Assembly: GCA_035438985.1 (NCBI GenBank)
Contig: DAORJK010000017.1
Location: forward strand, 7,742-71,741
Direction: 5' to 3'
DNA length: 64,000 nucleotides
Source: UBA4408 sp002389785
GTDB taxonomy: Bacteria; Bacteroidota; Bacteroidia; UBA4408
The translations under genes and the position numbers were made by a program. Shown here in pieces: positions 16,729-25,272 of the stretch (the first letter of the stretch is position 1; every line of letters begins with the position of its first letter). The notes below the pieces were generated by a model. That model did no database searches, was not told the origin of the DNA, and saw only the letters and a list, made by a program, of their open reading frames with translations.

Positions 16729-17454
16729 CTAATCGTATAATTCAAATTTAACTTGTTTTTTATCGTAGCCCATGTCTATTATATTCTGACGGGCTTCCAT
16801 AATCATTACTTTCCAACCACAGAGGTAAAAGGTGCAGGGCGTAGCATCGGCATATAATTTTTGATATACCCGGTGCACATATCCTGTTTCGCCATGCCAG
16901 CTTTCGTCGCCTGTGCGCGATAAAATTGGAATGTAATTAAAACCAGGCAAGGTGTTTTGCAAGGCTTCAAATTCTTTGCGATAGGTAATGTCGTGTTGAA
17001 AGCGGCAACCAAAAATGAGGTTGATGTTTTTATGTGGAATATTGTGGTTAATGATATCTTGAATAATCGAACGAAAGGGAGCTATACCGGTACCGGTGCA
17101 TACAAAACACAAATCGGTATCAAAACTTGCAGGGCGTGGCCCCATAAATTTGCCGAGCGCCTTGGTAACAGGAATTTGTGAACCAACACGAATATTTTTC
17201 CATAGGTAATTGGTGCCCAAGCCATCTTCTTTTAAAACAATAATCAATTCAAAAGTATTGCTGTTATTAGGCGCTGAAGCAATGGAATAGGCACGTGTAT
17301 TTACTTTTGAGTTGAGAGGTAAATCCATCATTACAAATTGCCCGGCATAAAAGTCAAAAGTTTCAAATTCGGGAACTTTAAAAAAGAAGCGTTTTACATT
17401 GGGTGTTTCATTAATGATGTCAATCACTTCGGAAGGATAAAAAGTGTATGCCAT
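16729..17454 (-). CDS. Ferredoxin-NADP(+) reductase family protein
   Basis: A 241-residue soluble flavoprotein. The FAD domain has the R-x-Y-S motif (RAYSIAS, about residue 55-61) and a Gly-rich loop; the NADP(H) domain begins CTGTGIAPFRS (about residue 118) and ends with the CGWKVMI segment (about 212) and VKFELYD. Length and motifs fit the plant-type FNR superfamily (Fpr-like). It would move electrons between NADPH and ferredoxin or flavodoxin, supporting radical SAM enzymes and oxidative stress repair. It lies on the same strand as the TMEM175 gene with an 18-base gap. Confidence 0.88.
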   Translation of the reverse strand: MAYTFYPSEVIDIINETPNVKRFFFKVPEFETFDFYAGQFVMMDLPLNSKVNTRAYSIASAPNNSNTFELIIVLKEDGLGTNYLWKNIRVGSQIPVTKALGKFMGPRPASFDTDLCFVCTGTGIAPFRSIIQDIINHNIPHKNINLIFGCRFQHDITYRKEFEALQNTLPGFNYIPILSRTGDESWHGETGYVHRVYQKLYADATPCTFYLCGWKVMIMEARQNIIDMGYDKKQVKFELYD

Positions 17455-17527
17455 AAGCCTGTATTTAAGTTTTAATGAGTGAAAAATACAATTTTTAATG
17501 CAATATCAAAATAGTATTGCGTAGGAA

Positions 17528-18586
17528 TTATTTGGTAATTTTTTTCAGCACATGTATGGTTTGCTCCAACATTTCGTCGGTAAAATCAAGATGCGTTACA
17601 AAGCGAATTTTTTGTTTCCCGAAGCCGGAGCACACGATGTTGTTTTGTTTCAAGGTTGCTACAAAGTTATCGGCACTGATGGAATCGTTTAATGTAAATA
17701 TAACGATGTTAGTATCGGCAGGAAGCATTGAATCAACATAGGGTAATTTGTTTAATTCGCTAGCTATAATAGCAGCTCTGCGATGATCTTCTTTGAGGCG
17801 TAAAATATGGTGTTCGAGTGCGTAGGTTCCGGCAGCAGCCAAAAAACCGGCTTGACGCATGCCTCCACCAAACACTTTACGAATACGGCGTGCGCGATTA
17901 ATAAATTCGCCAGTACCTAACAAAACTGAGCCAACCGGAGTTCCTAATCCTTTCGAAAAGCAAACCGAAATAGAATCGAAGCACTTTCCATTTTCTTTGG
18001 CAAGGAAATTTATTTTATCCATTCCCGTTAAATTTTCAGGGCCTTTTGTTTCGATAAGTGCATTAAAAATGCGTGCACCATCGAGGTGAAATTTTAGCTT
18101 TTGTTGTTTGCACAAGGCAGCTATTTTTTTTATTTCTTCAAGATCATAAACACTGCCACCGCTTCGGTTAGAAGTATTTTCGATGTTGACCAAACTAGTT
18201 TTAGCCAACCAATCGAAACCCGGATTTATTTGTTCGGCAATTTGTTCGGCAGTAATTCGTCCTCGATCGCCCGTCAAGAGTTTTGCTTGCACTCCCGAAT
18301 TAAATGCAATGCCACCACCCTCGTAATTGTAAATGTGTGCATTGCTATCGCAAATTAATTCATCGCCGGGTTGGGTATGTGTTTTAATGGCAATTTGGTT
18401 GGTCATGGTGCCTGATGGACAAAACAGTCCTGCTTCCATTCCAAACAGCTCTGCGGTTTTGTTTTGTAATTCAATAATGCTAGGGTCTTCGCCAAAAACA
18501 TCGTCGCCAACTTTGGCGTTCATCATGGCTTGCAACATTCCGGGAGTAGGTCGTGTAGCGGTATCGCTGCGTAAATCTATGTGCAT
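17528..18586 (-). CDS. ltaE: Low-specificity L-threonine aldolase
   Basis: A 352-residue PLP enzyme that cleaves L-threonine or allo-threonine to glycine and acetaldehyde. The start MHIDLRSDTATRPTPGM (ATG at 18586) is the classic beginning of the family; the longer upstream frame overlaps the divergent neighbour and is rejected. Visible motifs: FGEDPS, HIYNYEGGG, HLDGAR (167-172) and SVCFSKGLGTPVGS with the PLP lysine at 212. Length is normal for LtaE. It is divergent from the isoaspartyl peptidase gene with 55 bases between starts, so the two may share control signals. Confidence 0.92.
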   Translation of the reverse strand: MHIDLRSDTATRPTPGMLQAMMNAKVGDDVFGEDPSIIELQNKTAELFGMEAGLFCPSGTMTNQIAIKTHTQPGDELICDSNAHIYNYEGGGIAFNSGVQAKLLTGDRGRITAEQIAEQINPGFDWLAKTSLVNIENTSNRSGGSVYDLEEIKKIAALCKQQKLKFHLDGARIFNALIETKGPENLTGMDKINFLAKENGKCFDSISVCFSKGLGTPVGSVLLGTGEFINRARRIRKVFGGGMRQAGFLAAAGTYALEHHILRLKEDHRRAAIIASELNKLPYVDSMLPADTNIVIFTLNDSISADNFVATLKQNNIVCSGFGKQKIRFVTHLDFTDEMLEQTIHVLKKITK

Positions 18587-18598
18587 GGAATTAGTTCT

Positions 18599-18606
18599 TA
18601 AATTTG
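18599..18606 (+). promoter_or_regulatory. Predicted -7 box of the isoaspartyl peptidase gene
   Basis: TAAATTTG fits TAnnTTTG, 35 bases before the ATG at 18642, inside the 55-base divergent gap. No clear -33 element. Confidence 0.4.
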
Positions 18607-18641
18607 TCACTAAACATAAAACATTTAAATCCCAAATCAAA

Positions 18642-19562
18642 ATGAAGCAACATGCCATAGCAATACACGGAGGAGCAGGAACCATATTAAAATCGAGCAT
18701 GACCGACGAGAAGGAGGCTGCTTACAAAAATGCGTTGCAAGCTGCTTTACTTGCCGGCGAAAAGGTGCTTGAAGCCCAAGGTTCGGCGCTGGATGCAGTT
18801 GAAATGGCAGTACGTAGTTTGGAGGACAATGAATTATTTAATGCTGGCAAAGGTTCGGTATTTACGCACGATGGAAAGCACGAAATGGATGCTTCCATCA
18901 TGGATGGAAAAAATTTAATGGCAGGAGCAGTTGCGGGAATCGACAAGTTAAAAAATCCTGTATCGTTTGCACGCATGGTGATGGAAAAAACCGAGCATGT
19001 TTTTTTAAGTGGAGCAGGAGCTATGGAGCTTGCCCGCAAGTTGAATGTGCAGCAAATGCCCGATGACTATTTTTTTACACAACAACGTTTTGAGCAATTG
19101 GCCGAAATACGCAACAGCGATAAAATGCAGCTCGACCACAGCGATAAAAAATTTGGAACTGTTGGAGCTGTTGCTTTGGATGTGCACGGAAATATTGCAG
19201 CCGCAACTTCCACAGGAGGCATGACCAATAAAAAGTTTGGAAGGGTAGGAGATAGCCCTATGATTGGAGCAGGTACCTATGCTAACAATGCCAGTTGTGC
19301 GGTATCGTGCACGGGGCATGGAGAATTTTTTATACGTGCGGTTGTTGCCTACGATGTGGCATGTTTGGTTGAGTACAAGGGTTTAACCTTAGCACAAGCC
19401 TGCGAAAAAGTGGTGAACGATAAGCTGGTTAAATTAGGTGGAGAAGGCGGTTTGATTGCATTGGACAAAGCAGGAAATATATCCTTGGTATTTAATTCAG
19501 AAGGAATGTACCGAGGCTATAAGCGACAAGGTGAGGATATGTATTTGGGGATTTATAAGTGA
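18642..19562 (+). CDS. iaaA: Isoaspartyl peptidase / plant-type L-asparaginase
   Basis: A 306-residue Ntn-hydrolase, no signal peptide, so cytoplasmic. The start MKQHAIAIHGGAGTI is the usual beginning; the long upstream extension is antisense to threonine aldolase and is not used. The self-cleavage site is DKKFGTVGAVALD, with Thr173 as the expected new N-terminal nucleophile; STGGMTNKKFGRVGDSPMIGAGTYA supplies the substrate and second Thr motifs, and CTGHGE the following loop. Family role: hydrolysis of beta-aspartyl dipeptides from damaged proteins and of L-asparagine. Length is normal. Confidence 0.92.
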   Translation: MKQHAIAIHGGAGTILKSSMTDEKEAAYKNALQAALLAGEKVLEAQGSALDAVEMAVRSLEDNELFNAGKGSVFTHDGKHEMDASIMDGKNLMAGAVAGIDKLKNPVSFARMVMEKTEHVFLSGAGAMELARKLNVQQMPDDYFFTQQRFEQLAEIRNSDKMQLDHSDKKFGTVGAVALDVHGNIAAATSTGGMTNKKFGRVGDSPMIGAGTYANNASCAVSCTGHGEFFIRAVVAYDVACLVEYKGLTLAQACEKVVNDKLVKLGGEGGLIALDKAGNISLVFNSEGMYRGYKRQGEDMYLGIYK

Positions 19563-19753
19563 GGGTTGTTGGATTGTTTTTTGATTGGAAACTTTTTATT
19601 ATCCAATTTGCCGGTTGTAATTAACTAAGCTTTTAATTTCGAACTCAAGCAGAAAGCTTCATAAGCTTACCAACACATTTTATTTTATAAAGTTTTTGAG
19701 AGGGGATGCGCATATTTTCTACAATTGAAAAAGACAAACTGATAAATAACTGA

Positions 19754-20458
19754 ATGAAAAATTTTTTGCACCTATTTATTTTCAGCGCTACAATATGGTC
19801 TTGCACTAATAAAACTGTGGACTATTCAAATTCTCTTGATACATCTGCAAGTAAGGTTAATACAATAGCACAGCAGGATACAAGTAAAATCAAGATTAAT
19901 GCAAATTTTCCATTTGGTTGTGTTGACCTGACTAAATTTAAATATCCTAAGCATTGGGAAGGGGATTTAGAGAATTATGGCCAACTCAAAAAACCGAACG
20001 GAAAAGAATTTGATGATATTGAACAATGTTTCGCAACCATCAATTTAGCTAAAACAATAGAATCGCCAAGATATCAAAGTTTGGAAATATTAAAAGTAGG
20101 AGACAACTATAAAAGTGCGAATAACATAGATACCTTATTACTAAAATCAACTGACAGTTGCAGGTATCGTTTGCCGAACATCAGTATGTATGAGTGTTAT
20201 TATTCATATGAACGTTATGGAAATTTACTACTTCTAGATCCGAAAACGAAAAAGGGAAAATTATTAAACATATACGCTGATGACCTTGGAGGAGAATCCC
20301 AGACTATTTTGCGCTATTTTTTTATCGACAAAAATGAAATTAAAATTTATGAAGGTTATTGCTATGATGACGGATGCAACTTAGATGAAAAATTCAAAAT
20401 TAATATAAATCAAAACGGAGAAGTAAGCATAAATTCAATCAGTAATGATACAAAGTGA
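19754..20458 (+). CDS. Uncharacterised lipoprotein
   Basis: A 234-residue protein with a lipoprotein signal (MKNFLHLFIFSATIWSC, Cys17). The mature part starts Ser/Thr/Asp-rich (about 18-50) and then has a mixed alpha/beta domain with four Cys residues in pairs (CRYRLPNISMYEC and CYDDGC) that may form disulfides. I do not recognise the family. It stands alone after a 190-base gap in an AT-rich accessory stretch of orphan secreted proteins. Confidence 0.6.
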   Translation: MKNFLHLFIFSATIWSCTNKTVDYSNSLDTSASKVNTIAQQDTSKIKINANFPFGCVDLTKFKYPKHWEGDLENYGQLKKPNGKEFDDIEQCFATINLAKTIESPRYQSLEILKVGDNYKSANNIDTLLLKSTDSCRYRLPNISMYECYYSYERYGNLLLLDPKTKKGKLLNIYADDLGGESQTILRYFFIDKNEIKIYEGYCYDDGCNLDEKFKININQNGEVSINSISNDTK

Positions 20459-20625
20459 CATAGTCTGCGGATATTACAACACCTACCCAAATGGCGGTGT
20501 TTCCTGTTTCAAAGTCAGTTTTGTAATAAATGAAACATTCTTTTTTCAAAACAATTTTTGTGGTAAAAGTCACGCCCTTAATATAGCTGTAAAGCGTTAG
20601 CCTCAAGTTTCACACAACAAATAAA

Positions 20626-21390
20626 CTGAAACAAGCAATCTACATATTGACAATCATACTGTTTGCATCGTGCGGACAGGGAAACTATAAAGGTTCAGAC
20701 AGCCTTTCTGCTGTTTTGCCTGTTGACACACTTATGACTGATAGCTATGTCTTAACATTTGCAAATGCAGACAGTTTTGCAACTACAGACATTTATGGGG
20801 ATTTAAATTATCGGATTCAATTAACTGATACAATTGGAAATTGGCATAACAGAGCTGCAAAAATTCAATCCTATCTAAGTCGCAGGTTTTGTGACAATTT
20901 TTTTACGACTGACACAACATTAGTTTTAAAACTTTCGAACAACAAAACCTTGACTTTCCCAATTTGGGATGACAAAAAGGACGAAGGTTATAACTTTGAG
21001 CATTATTTTGAAATCATTGACTATTATTTACTAAGAGTTCAATTTGGTGAAGGAAATTGCTGGATGCTTGTTAACCGGAAAAATGGTGTTCAGAAATACA
21101 TTAACGGGTTACCATATATTTCAAAAGATGGCAAAAAAATAATTTCCATAAATTCAGATTTGGAAGCAGGCTATAGTTTTAATGGACTTGAATTATACTC
21201 AGTAAATTCGGACAGTTTACAAACGGAATTTATCAAAGAAACTACTTGGGGACCGACAGATGTAAAGTGGATGAATGAAAATCAATTTATTTTAAAAAGA
21301 GAACACTTTCATGTTGATAGTCTTACTAATCACCAGGTCAATTTTACAGACTATAAATTCGTAACAATAGAAAAGAATACAATGCGCTAA
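20626..21390 (+). CDS. Uncharacterised lipoprotein, non-ATG start
   Basis: The reading frame is clear from 20647 (TTG) to 21390, but starting there leaves a signal of only eight residues before the lipobox Cys. Reading back to CTG at 20626 gives (M)KQAIYILTIILFASC, a good lipoprotein signal, with no ATG before the upstream stop at 20590. The mature protein of about 240 residues is beta-rich with many Asp-Ser-Leu segments, an EGNCWMLVNRKNG motif near residue 145 and ISKDGKKIISINSD near 167, as in WD-like or DUF-type lipoproteins. Family unknown. The missing start codon could mean recent decay. Confidence 0.5.
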   Translation: MKQAIYILTIILFASCGQGNYKGSDSLSAVLPVDTLMTDSYVLTFANADSFATTDIYGDLNYRIQLTDTIGNWHNRAAKIQSYLSRRFCDNFFTTDTTLVLKLSNNKTLTFPIWDDKKDEGYNFEHYFEIIDYYLLRVQFGEGNCWMLVNRKNGVQKYINGLPYISKDGKKIISINSDLEAGYSFNGLELYSVNSDSLQTEFIKETTWGPTDVKWMNENQFILKREHFHVDSLTNHQVNFTDYKFVTIEKNTMR

Positions 21391-21608
21391 ACCGCAGCAT
21401 GTTGGTGGTATTGGCTATTTTGAATTCCAGCAATCTTGCAATAACATTGAAACCTCTTGCTCATCATCGATCCTATTTTAAATTATCTTTGGTTAAAATT
21501 AATAAGAAGACAATGATACTAAATGCAATTTTGAAAAGAATTTAGGATATTCCGGTTAATGTACTTGTAGAACTTTAACAATGCGTTCATTCACTTAAAC
21601 CCGCATCA
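21391..21608. other. Intergenic stretch without recognisable gene
   Basis: About 220 AT-rich bases between the lipoprotein gene and the VapB-like remnant. I see no frame worth calling, no RNA gene and no clear repeat. Confidence 0.5.
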
Positions 21609-21749
21609 ATGCAGACAGAACCTTTAAGAAAGAACATCCTTTCTTTTGGAAGTTTATTTAGTGACATGAGTAGTAAGGATTATAATGATTTTGTGAGTCA
21701 AACAAAGAGGCCTAGAACTAAGCTTTTTGATAGAAAAGTGGACCTGTGA
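21609..21749 (+). CDS. VapB-type antitoxin-like small protein
   Basis: A 46-residue frame, MQTEPLRKNILSFGSLFSDM, ending TKLFDRKVDL. The pattern ILSF-x-G-x-x-x-DM followed by R-x-x-LFxRxxxL resembles the short antitoxins that precede PIN-domain VapC toxins in Bacteroidota. Its stop codon overlaps a GTG that opens the remnant of such a toxin, the usual VapB/VapC overlap. If intact it would have neutralised the toxin by occupying its active site with the C-terminal tail. With the toxin gone it may be silent. Length is short even for this family, so it could be trimmed. Confidence 0.5.
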   Translation: MQTEPLRKNILSFGSLFSDMSSKDYNDFVSQTKRPRTKLFDRKVDL

Positions 21750-21817
21750 AATCGTCAATTAGCACAAATCATTTCAAACGAATTAAAGGATTGTCGATTG
21801 AAAATTGGGTGAAATAA
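21746..21817 (+). pseudogene. VapC PIN-domain toxin, C-terminal remnant
   Basis: Only about 23 codons remain. After a few linking codons the frame reads TNHFKRIKGLSIENWVK and stops with TAA at 21815-21817. This matches the conserved C-terminal end of VapC RNases, T(D/N)N-x-x-(H/D)F-x-R-(I/V)-x-x-L-x-(I/L)-E-N-W. The roughly 110 residues that would hold the acidic active site are absent, so an internal deletion fused the start and end of the gene. The toxin is inactive. Confidence 0.6.
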
Positions 21818-21949
21818 TAGCCAGAGTGTGATTCCCAGCTTATAACAGCAACTTAACCAAGTATATTGTTTCTAATTGAACCCTAGTTTCGGGATAATAT
21901 CGTTAACTTTATTATTGTATTTTTTAATGATCATATTTTACAGGCATCA

Positions 21950-22687
21950 ATGAAAATTCTGCTCTTTGTATTTATAACTTTTGGAACATTCATTAGCTAT
22001 TCGCAGAGCATAGAAATTTTAAAAAAGTCGCACTTAGAAATAGCGCCTGAATTGCATAAGTTTGATTTTATACTTGCCTCAAATGATAGTAATAAGTTTC
22101 AATTTGTTGCTACGCTGTTAGCGAAGGAAAAGGTTGCTAGTTCATCTATTGAAAAATTGTATTTGAGTATTCGCAAACAAGCAAACTTGCTAGGGGCGAA
22201 TTGTTTTTCATTTAAGTCATTTTCACATATTGATTCATCCGGAGAAACAAGCTTGATAGTAAATTGTTATAGAGCTGCTGATAGTTCATTAATGGAAGCA
22301 AAGGAGGTATTTGAGAAAAATGTTGTTTATGTTTTTGGTAAAGAAGAAGAGGGCGATAAATCGATAATTTTCAAGGTAAATAATGAAAAAAAGGAAATAA
22401 GTTCGGGAAGCTATTTTCGAATAGTGTTAAACCAGGGCGAAACAGTTATGATTAACAAAGGAGGACCAATAGGTGGTGCAACAGTTTGGCTCAATTGGGA
22501 AAAGGACAAGCAACCCTACTTTTATACTTTAAGCGGATTTGGTATGAACAATTGGGAGCAGCAAGTTGCTACGAATATTGGATTTGGAACAGCCAACACT
22601 ATTGAATTTAATACAGGTAGAATTAATCGAATACTAGATAACAGTTTAGGTTTTTTACTTATTTACGTTTTGAAGCAAGGAAATTAA
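21950..22687 (+). CDS. Uncharacterised secreted protein
   Basis: A 245-residue protein with a Sec signal peptide (MKILLFVFITFGTFISYSQS, cleavage likely after SYSQ). The mature part is alpha/beta with a conserved-looking ANLLGANCFSFKSF (about 80-93), where a Cys in a small-molecule or heavy-metal-like fold is typical of YbjQ/DUF74-like domains, then a beta-rich half rich in Gly (SGSYFRIVLNQGETVMINKGGPIGG). It lacks a T9SS tail, so it stays periplasmic or outer-membrane associated. I do not recognise the family. Follows the VapBC remnant on the same strand. Confidence 0.65.
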   Translation: MKILLFVFITFGTFISYSQSIEILKKSHLEIAPELHKFDFILASNDSNKFQFVATLLAKEKVASSSIEKLYLSIRKQANLLGANCFSFKSFSHIDSSGETSLIVNCYRAADSSLMEAKEVFEKNVVYVFGKEEEGDKSIIFKVNNEKKEISSGSYFRIVLNQGETVMINKGGPIGGATVWLNWEKDKQPYFYTLSGFGMNNWEQQVATNIGFGTANTIEFNTGRINRILDNSLGFLLIYVLKQGN

Positions 22688-22789
22688 AAAGAAGAAATTC
22701 TGTTTTGAGTGAAGGCAATGTGCAACTAAATCAATATTTCGCAAACAATTTCTACTTGCATAGCTATATTAAAAGGATAAATTTAATTT

Positions 22790-23374
22790 ATGAAAAGATT
22801 CAGTTTTTTATTCCTAGTCTCATTATTTATTGCTTGTTCAAGGCCATCTGGCGAAGTAAATTCTGAAACAAGTAATGATTCACTTTCTAAAGTTGTATCA
22901 AGTCCTGAATCCGCTATTTTCAATTTTTTAAAATGGTATGATGTGCATAGATATAATTTGATGGATGACTTAGTGCTTTATAATTCTAGCGAAACAAGAG
23001 ATGCTTCAAAATTTTATGCAGTAAATTTTGTTGCAACCGAAAAATATTTGACAACACTTACCGAAACTAAAATGGTTTCGACTAAGTATGCAGATAAATG
23101 GCGCGATTATTTCAAAAAATGCGAACAGCACTTTAAAGAGCATCCCAGCAATGAAGGACCACCTGAAGGTTTCGATTATGATTTTATTTTGTTTAGTCAG
23201 GAAGATCCCGGCTTAAAGGAATTGAACAAAGCAAAAACGGAGCTGGTAAAAAGGGAGGGTAATTCGATGCAAATAGTACTTCATTTTCCCTCCGACTTTC
23301 ATTACAAATATCAGTTAAGGTTGGTAGGTAATCAGTGGATAATCGACGATATTGAACCGGTGTATAAAAATTAA
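22790..23374 (+). CDS. Uncharacterised lipoprotein, DUF3828/NTF2-like
   Basis: A 194-residue lipoprotein (lipobox LFIAC, Cys16). After a Ser/Asn-rich linker the segment AIFNFLKWYDVHRYNLMDD (about 42-60) and the C-terminal YQLRLVGNQWIIDDIEPV (about 172-189) give the helix-then-sheet plan of DUF3828 or NTF2-like small domains, in which the last strand carries W-x-I-D-x-I. No catalytic residues are evident. It may bind a small ligand in the periplasm. Assignment to DUF3828 is tentative. Confidence 0.65.
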   Translation: MKRFSFLFLVSLFIACSRPSGEVNSETSNDSLSKVVSSPESAIFNFLKWYDVHRYNLMDDLVLYNSSETRDASKFYAVNFVATEKYLTTLTETKMVSTKYADKWRDYFKKCEQHFKEHPSNEGPPEGFDYDFILFSQEDPGLKELNKAKTELVKREGNSMQIVLHFPSDFHYKYQLRLVGNQWIIDDIEPVYKN

Positions 23375-23460
23375 ACAGCTTATTCTTTCAGCAATGCCTT
23401 GGCAATTTCAAACAACAAATACCATTAGCCTGCTTCAAAAAATTCATAAAAAAAATTGAA

Positions 23461-24162
23461 ATGACCTATACGCAAATTGTTTCAGAGCTTAAGAAATTAG
23501 GCGATAAGGAGAAGAAAGAATTTAAAGAAAAAAAATTCGGAATTGTTGCGAACAACTCATTGGGTATATTTCAAAAGGACATAAATGAACTGGTAAGAAA
23601 AATAAAAAAGAACAATCAATTAGCTATACAACTCTTTGACAGCGGAATTTACGAAGCAAGAATTTTATGTAGTAAAATATACAAGCCAAAGGATTTAACC
23701 GAAGACCTAATGGAAAAGTGGGTAAGAACTTTTGAAAATTGGGAAATTTGCGACAGCTTTAGTATGCTACTTTTTGCCAAAAGTAAATTTGCAGTTTCAA
23801 AAGCAATTGAATGGGCAGGTAGAGCAAATGAATTTGAAAAAAGAGCCGCATTCGCCATAATCGCAGCCTATTGTTTGGCCGACAAAAAAGCAACGAATGA
23901 GATCTATGAAAATTTTTTTCCTCTGATAATAAAGCATTCAAGCGATGAAAGAGTGTATGTGAAAAAAGCTGTCAATTGGGCATTGCGAAGCATAGGGAAG
24001 CGCAACAAAGATTTACACAAAAAGGCAATTGAAGTTGCAAAGCAAATACTGGCTTTGAATACCAAAACAGCTGTGTGGATTGCCAAAGACGCACTCAAAG
24101 AATTGCAAAGTGAAAGGGTGAAAATACTCGACTATCCCAGAGAAATATATAGAAGCAAGTAA
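23461..24162 (+). CDS. AlkD-like DNA alkylation repair protein
   Basis: A 233-residue all-helical HEAT-like protein. It resembles the AlkD family of DNA glycosylases: the segment FENWEICDSFS has Trp94 and Asp98 at the spacing of the Trp109/Asp113 pair of Bacillus cereus AlkD, and the later helix VYVKKAVNWALRSIGKRN matches the family motif with the Trp before a conserved Arg. AlkD removes bulky or cationic alkylated bases such as N7- and N3-alkylpurines without flipping them. Several AlkD homologues lack activity, so the enzymatic call is less sure than the family. Confidence 0.8.
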   Translation: MTYTQIVSELKKLGDKEKKEFKEKKFGIVANNSLGIFQKDINELVRKIKKNNQLAIQLFDSGIYEARILCSKIYKPKDLTEDLMEKWVRTFENWEICDSFSMLLFAKSKFAVSKAIEWAGRANEFEKRAAFAIIAAYCLADKKATNEIYENFFPLIIKHSSDERVYVKKAVNWALRSIGKRNKDLHKKAIEVAKQILALNTKTAVWIAKDALKELQSERVKILDYPREIYRSK

Positions 24163-24254
24163 TCGAACTTTTATTGGCATTAACAAATTCCGGTAGGATG
24201 TGTTTAGGTTTGTATGCACCAATGTTATAATACTAATCAATCACTCGTTTTTAG

Positions 24255-24262
24255 TAAATTTG
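24255..24262 (+). promoter_or_regulatory. Predicted -7 box upstream of the AraC-type regulator
   Basis: TAAATTTG fits TAnnTTTG and lies 55 bases before the ATG at 24318. No good -33 box. Confidence 0.35.
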
Positions 24263-24317
24263 AAAATCCGGAGAGCAAGCTAAATTTAATCATCCATATA
24301 AAGAACGCAAGCGCACC

Positions 24318-25193
24318 ATGAGTCATTCATCGAGTCATACTATGAAAAAGGAGTTGCTTCCGGTTCACTCGCTTGATAAAGATTTAATGCAGATTAATAT
24401 CTTGCCACTCGACCACACCAATCCTTACGATTTTAAGAGAGAACACAGGCATACTTATTTTGAAATTATGTTAATCGAGAAAGGTGGTTGTAACCAACTT
24501 ATCGATTTCAAAAATTATGATGGACATGATTTCAGTTGTTATATTATTTGTCCTCAGCAAATACATTTGATGAATAGAAATTCTTCATCAGGTACTGTTA
24601 TTCAATTTACTGATGAACGTATATATTCTTCGGAGTTGCGAGCAGCTTTAAGGCAATTAAACTTTCATGAAAACTCGGCAATTGTTTTTGAGAAGCGTCG
24701 CGATTTATTTGATGAACTGCAATTGCTCTTGAATATTTTAAGTAGTAAAACTGCTAAGTATGCAGCAGCTAAAAATTCGGTTGTTACGCAACTATTACAA
24801 GCGTTTATTGCAGTTGTGTTAGAGCACAGTTGTTTAAATACTAATTCAAAAAAGAGCGTAGAAAAGAATGCTTTATTCGAATTCTATCAATTACTCGAAG
24901 TAAATTACATGAATTCTAAAGGCGTTCAGTTTTATGTTGAAAAGCTTGGTGTTACTGAAAAAAAGCTTTCTTCTACTATTAAAAAGCACACCGGTTTAAG
25001 TCCACTTCAATTAATTCATAATAGAATACTATTAGAGGCAAAGCGTTTATTAGTCTTTGAAGAAACATCTCACAAGGAGATTTCTTATCAACTAGGATTT
25101 GATTCTCCTGCTTCATTTTCTGCATTTATAAAGTCTAAAACCGGCTTTTCTCCAAGTGAGTTAACCAAACACCTGGCTGAAATTCATAAGTAA
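24318..25193 (+). CDS. AraC-family transcriptional regulator
   Basis: A 291-residue regulator. Residues about 35-110 form the cupin-like ligand domain (REHRHTYFEIMLIEKGG), followed by a linker and a C-terminal double helix-turn-helix (about 190-285) with LEVNYMNSKGVQFYVEKLGVT and the conserved HKEISYQLGFDSPASFSAFIK-like core followed by TGFSPSEL. ATG 24318 gives the longest form; ATG 24342 (MKKELLPVHS) is equally plausible. It controls unknown targets; the next gene (a T9SS-secreted protein) has its own promoter and could be one. Ligand unknown. Confidence 0.88.
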   Translation: MSHSSSHTMKKELLPVHSLDKDLMQINILPLDHTNPYDFKREHRHTYFEIMLIEKGGCNQLIDFKNYDGHDFSCYIICPQQIHLMNRNSSSGTVIQFTDERIYSSELRAALRQLNFHENSAIVFEKRRDLFDELQLLLNILSSKTAKYAAAKNSVVTQLLQAFIAVVLEHSCLNTNSKKSVEKNALFEFYQLLEVNYMNSKGVQFYVEKLGVTEKKLSSTIKKHTGLSPLQLIHNRILLEAKRLLVFEETSHKEISYQLGFDSPASFSAFIKSKTGFSPSELTKHLAEIHK

Positions 25194-25231
25194 ATGGCGC
25201 AAATTCATAATTCGAATAAAATAAGTGAGCC

Positions 25232-25239
25232 TAGCTTTG
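25232..25239 (+). promoter_or_regulatory. Predicted -7 box of the YCF48/T9SS protein gene
   Basis: TAGCTTTG fits TAnnTTTG and lies 33 bases before the ATG at 25273. Confidence 0.45.
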
Positions 25240-25272
25240 TCATAAATTAATATTCACTTAAAAACTGATATC

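Noticed and set aside
20459..20625. attC-like site or integron cassette boundary (GCGTTAGCC around 20590-20605)
   Set aside because: The GTTRRRY/RYYYAAC pair is not satisfied and no integrase or second site was seen.
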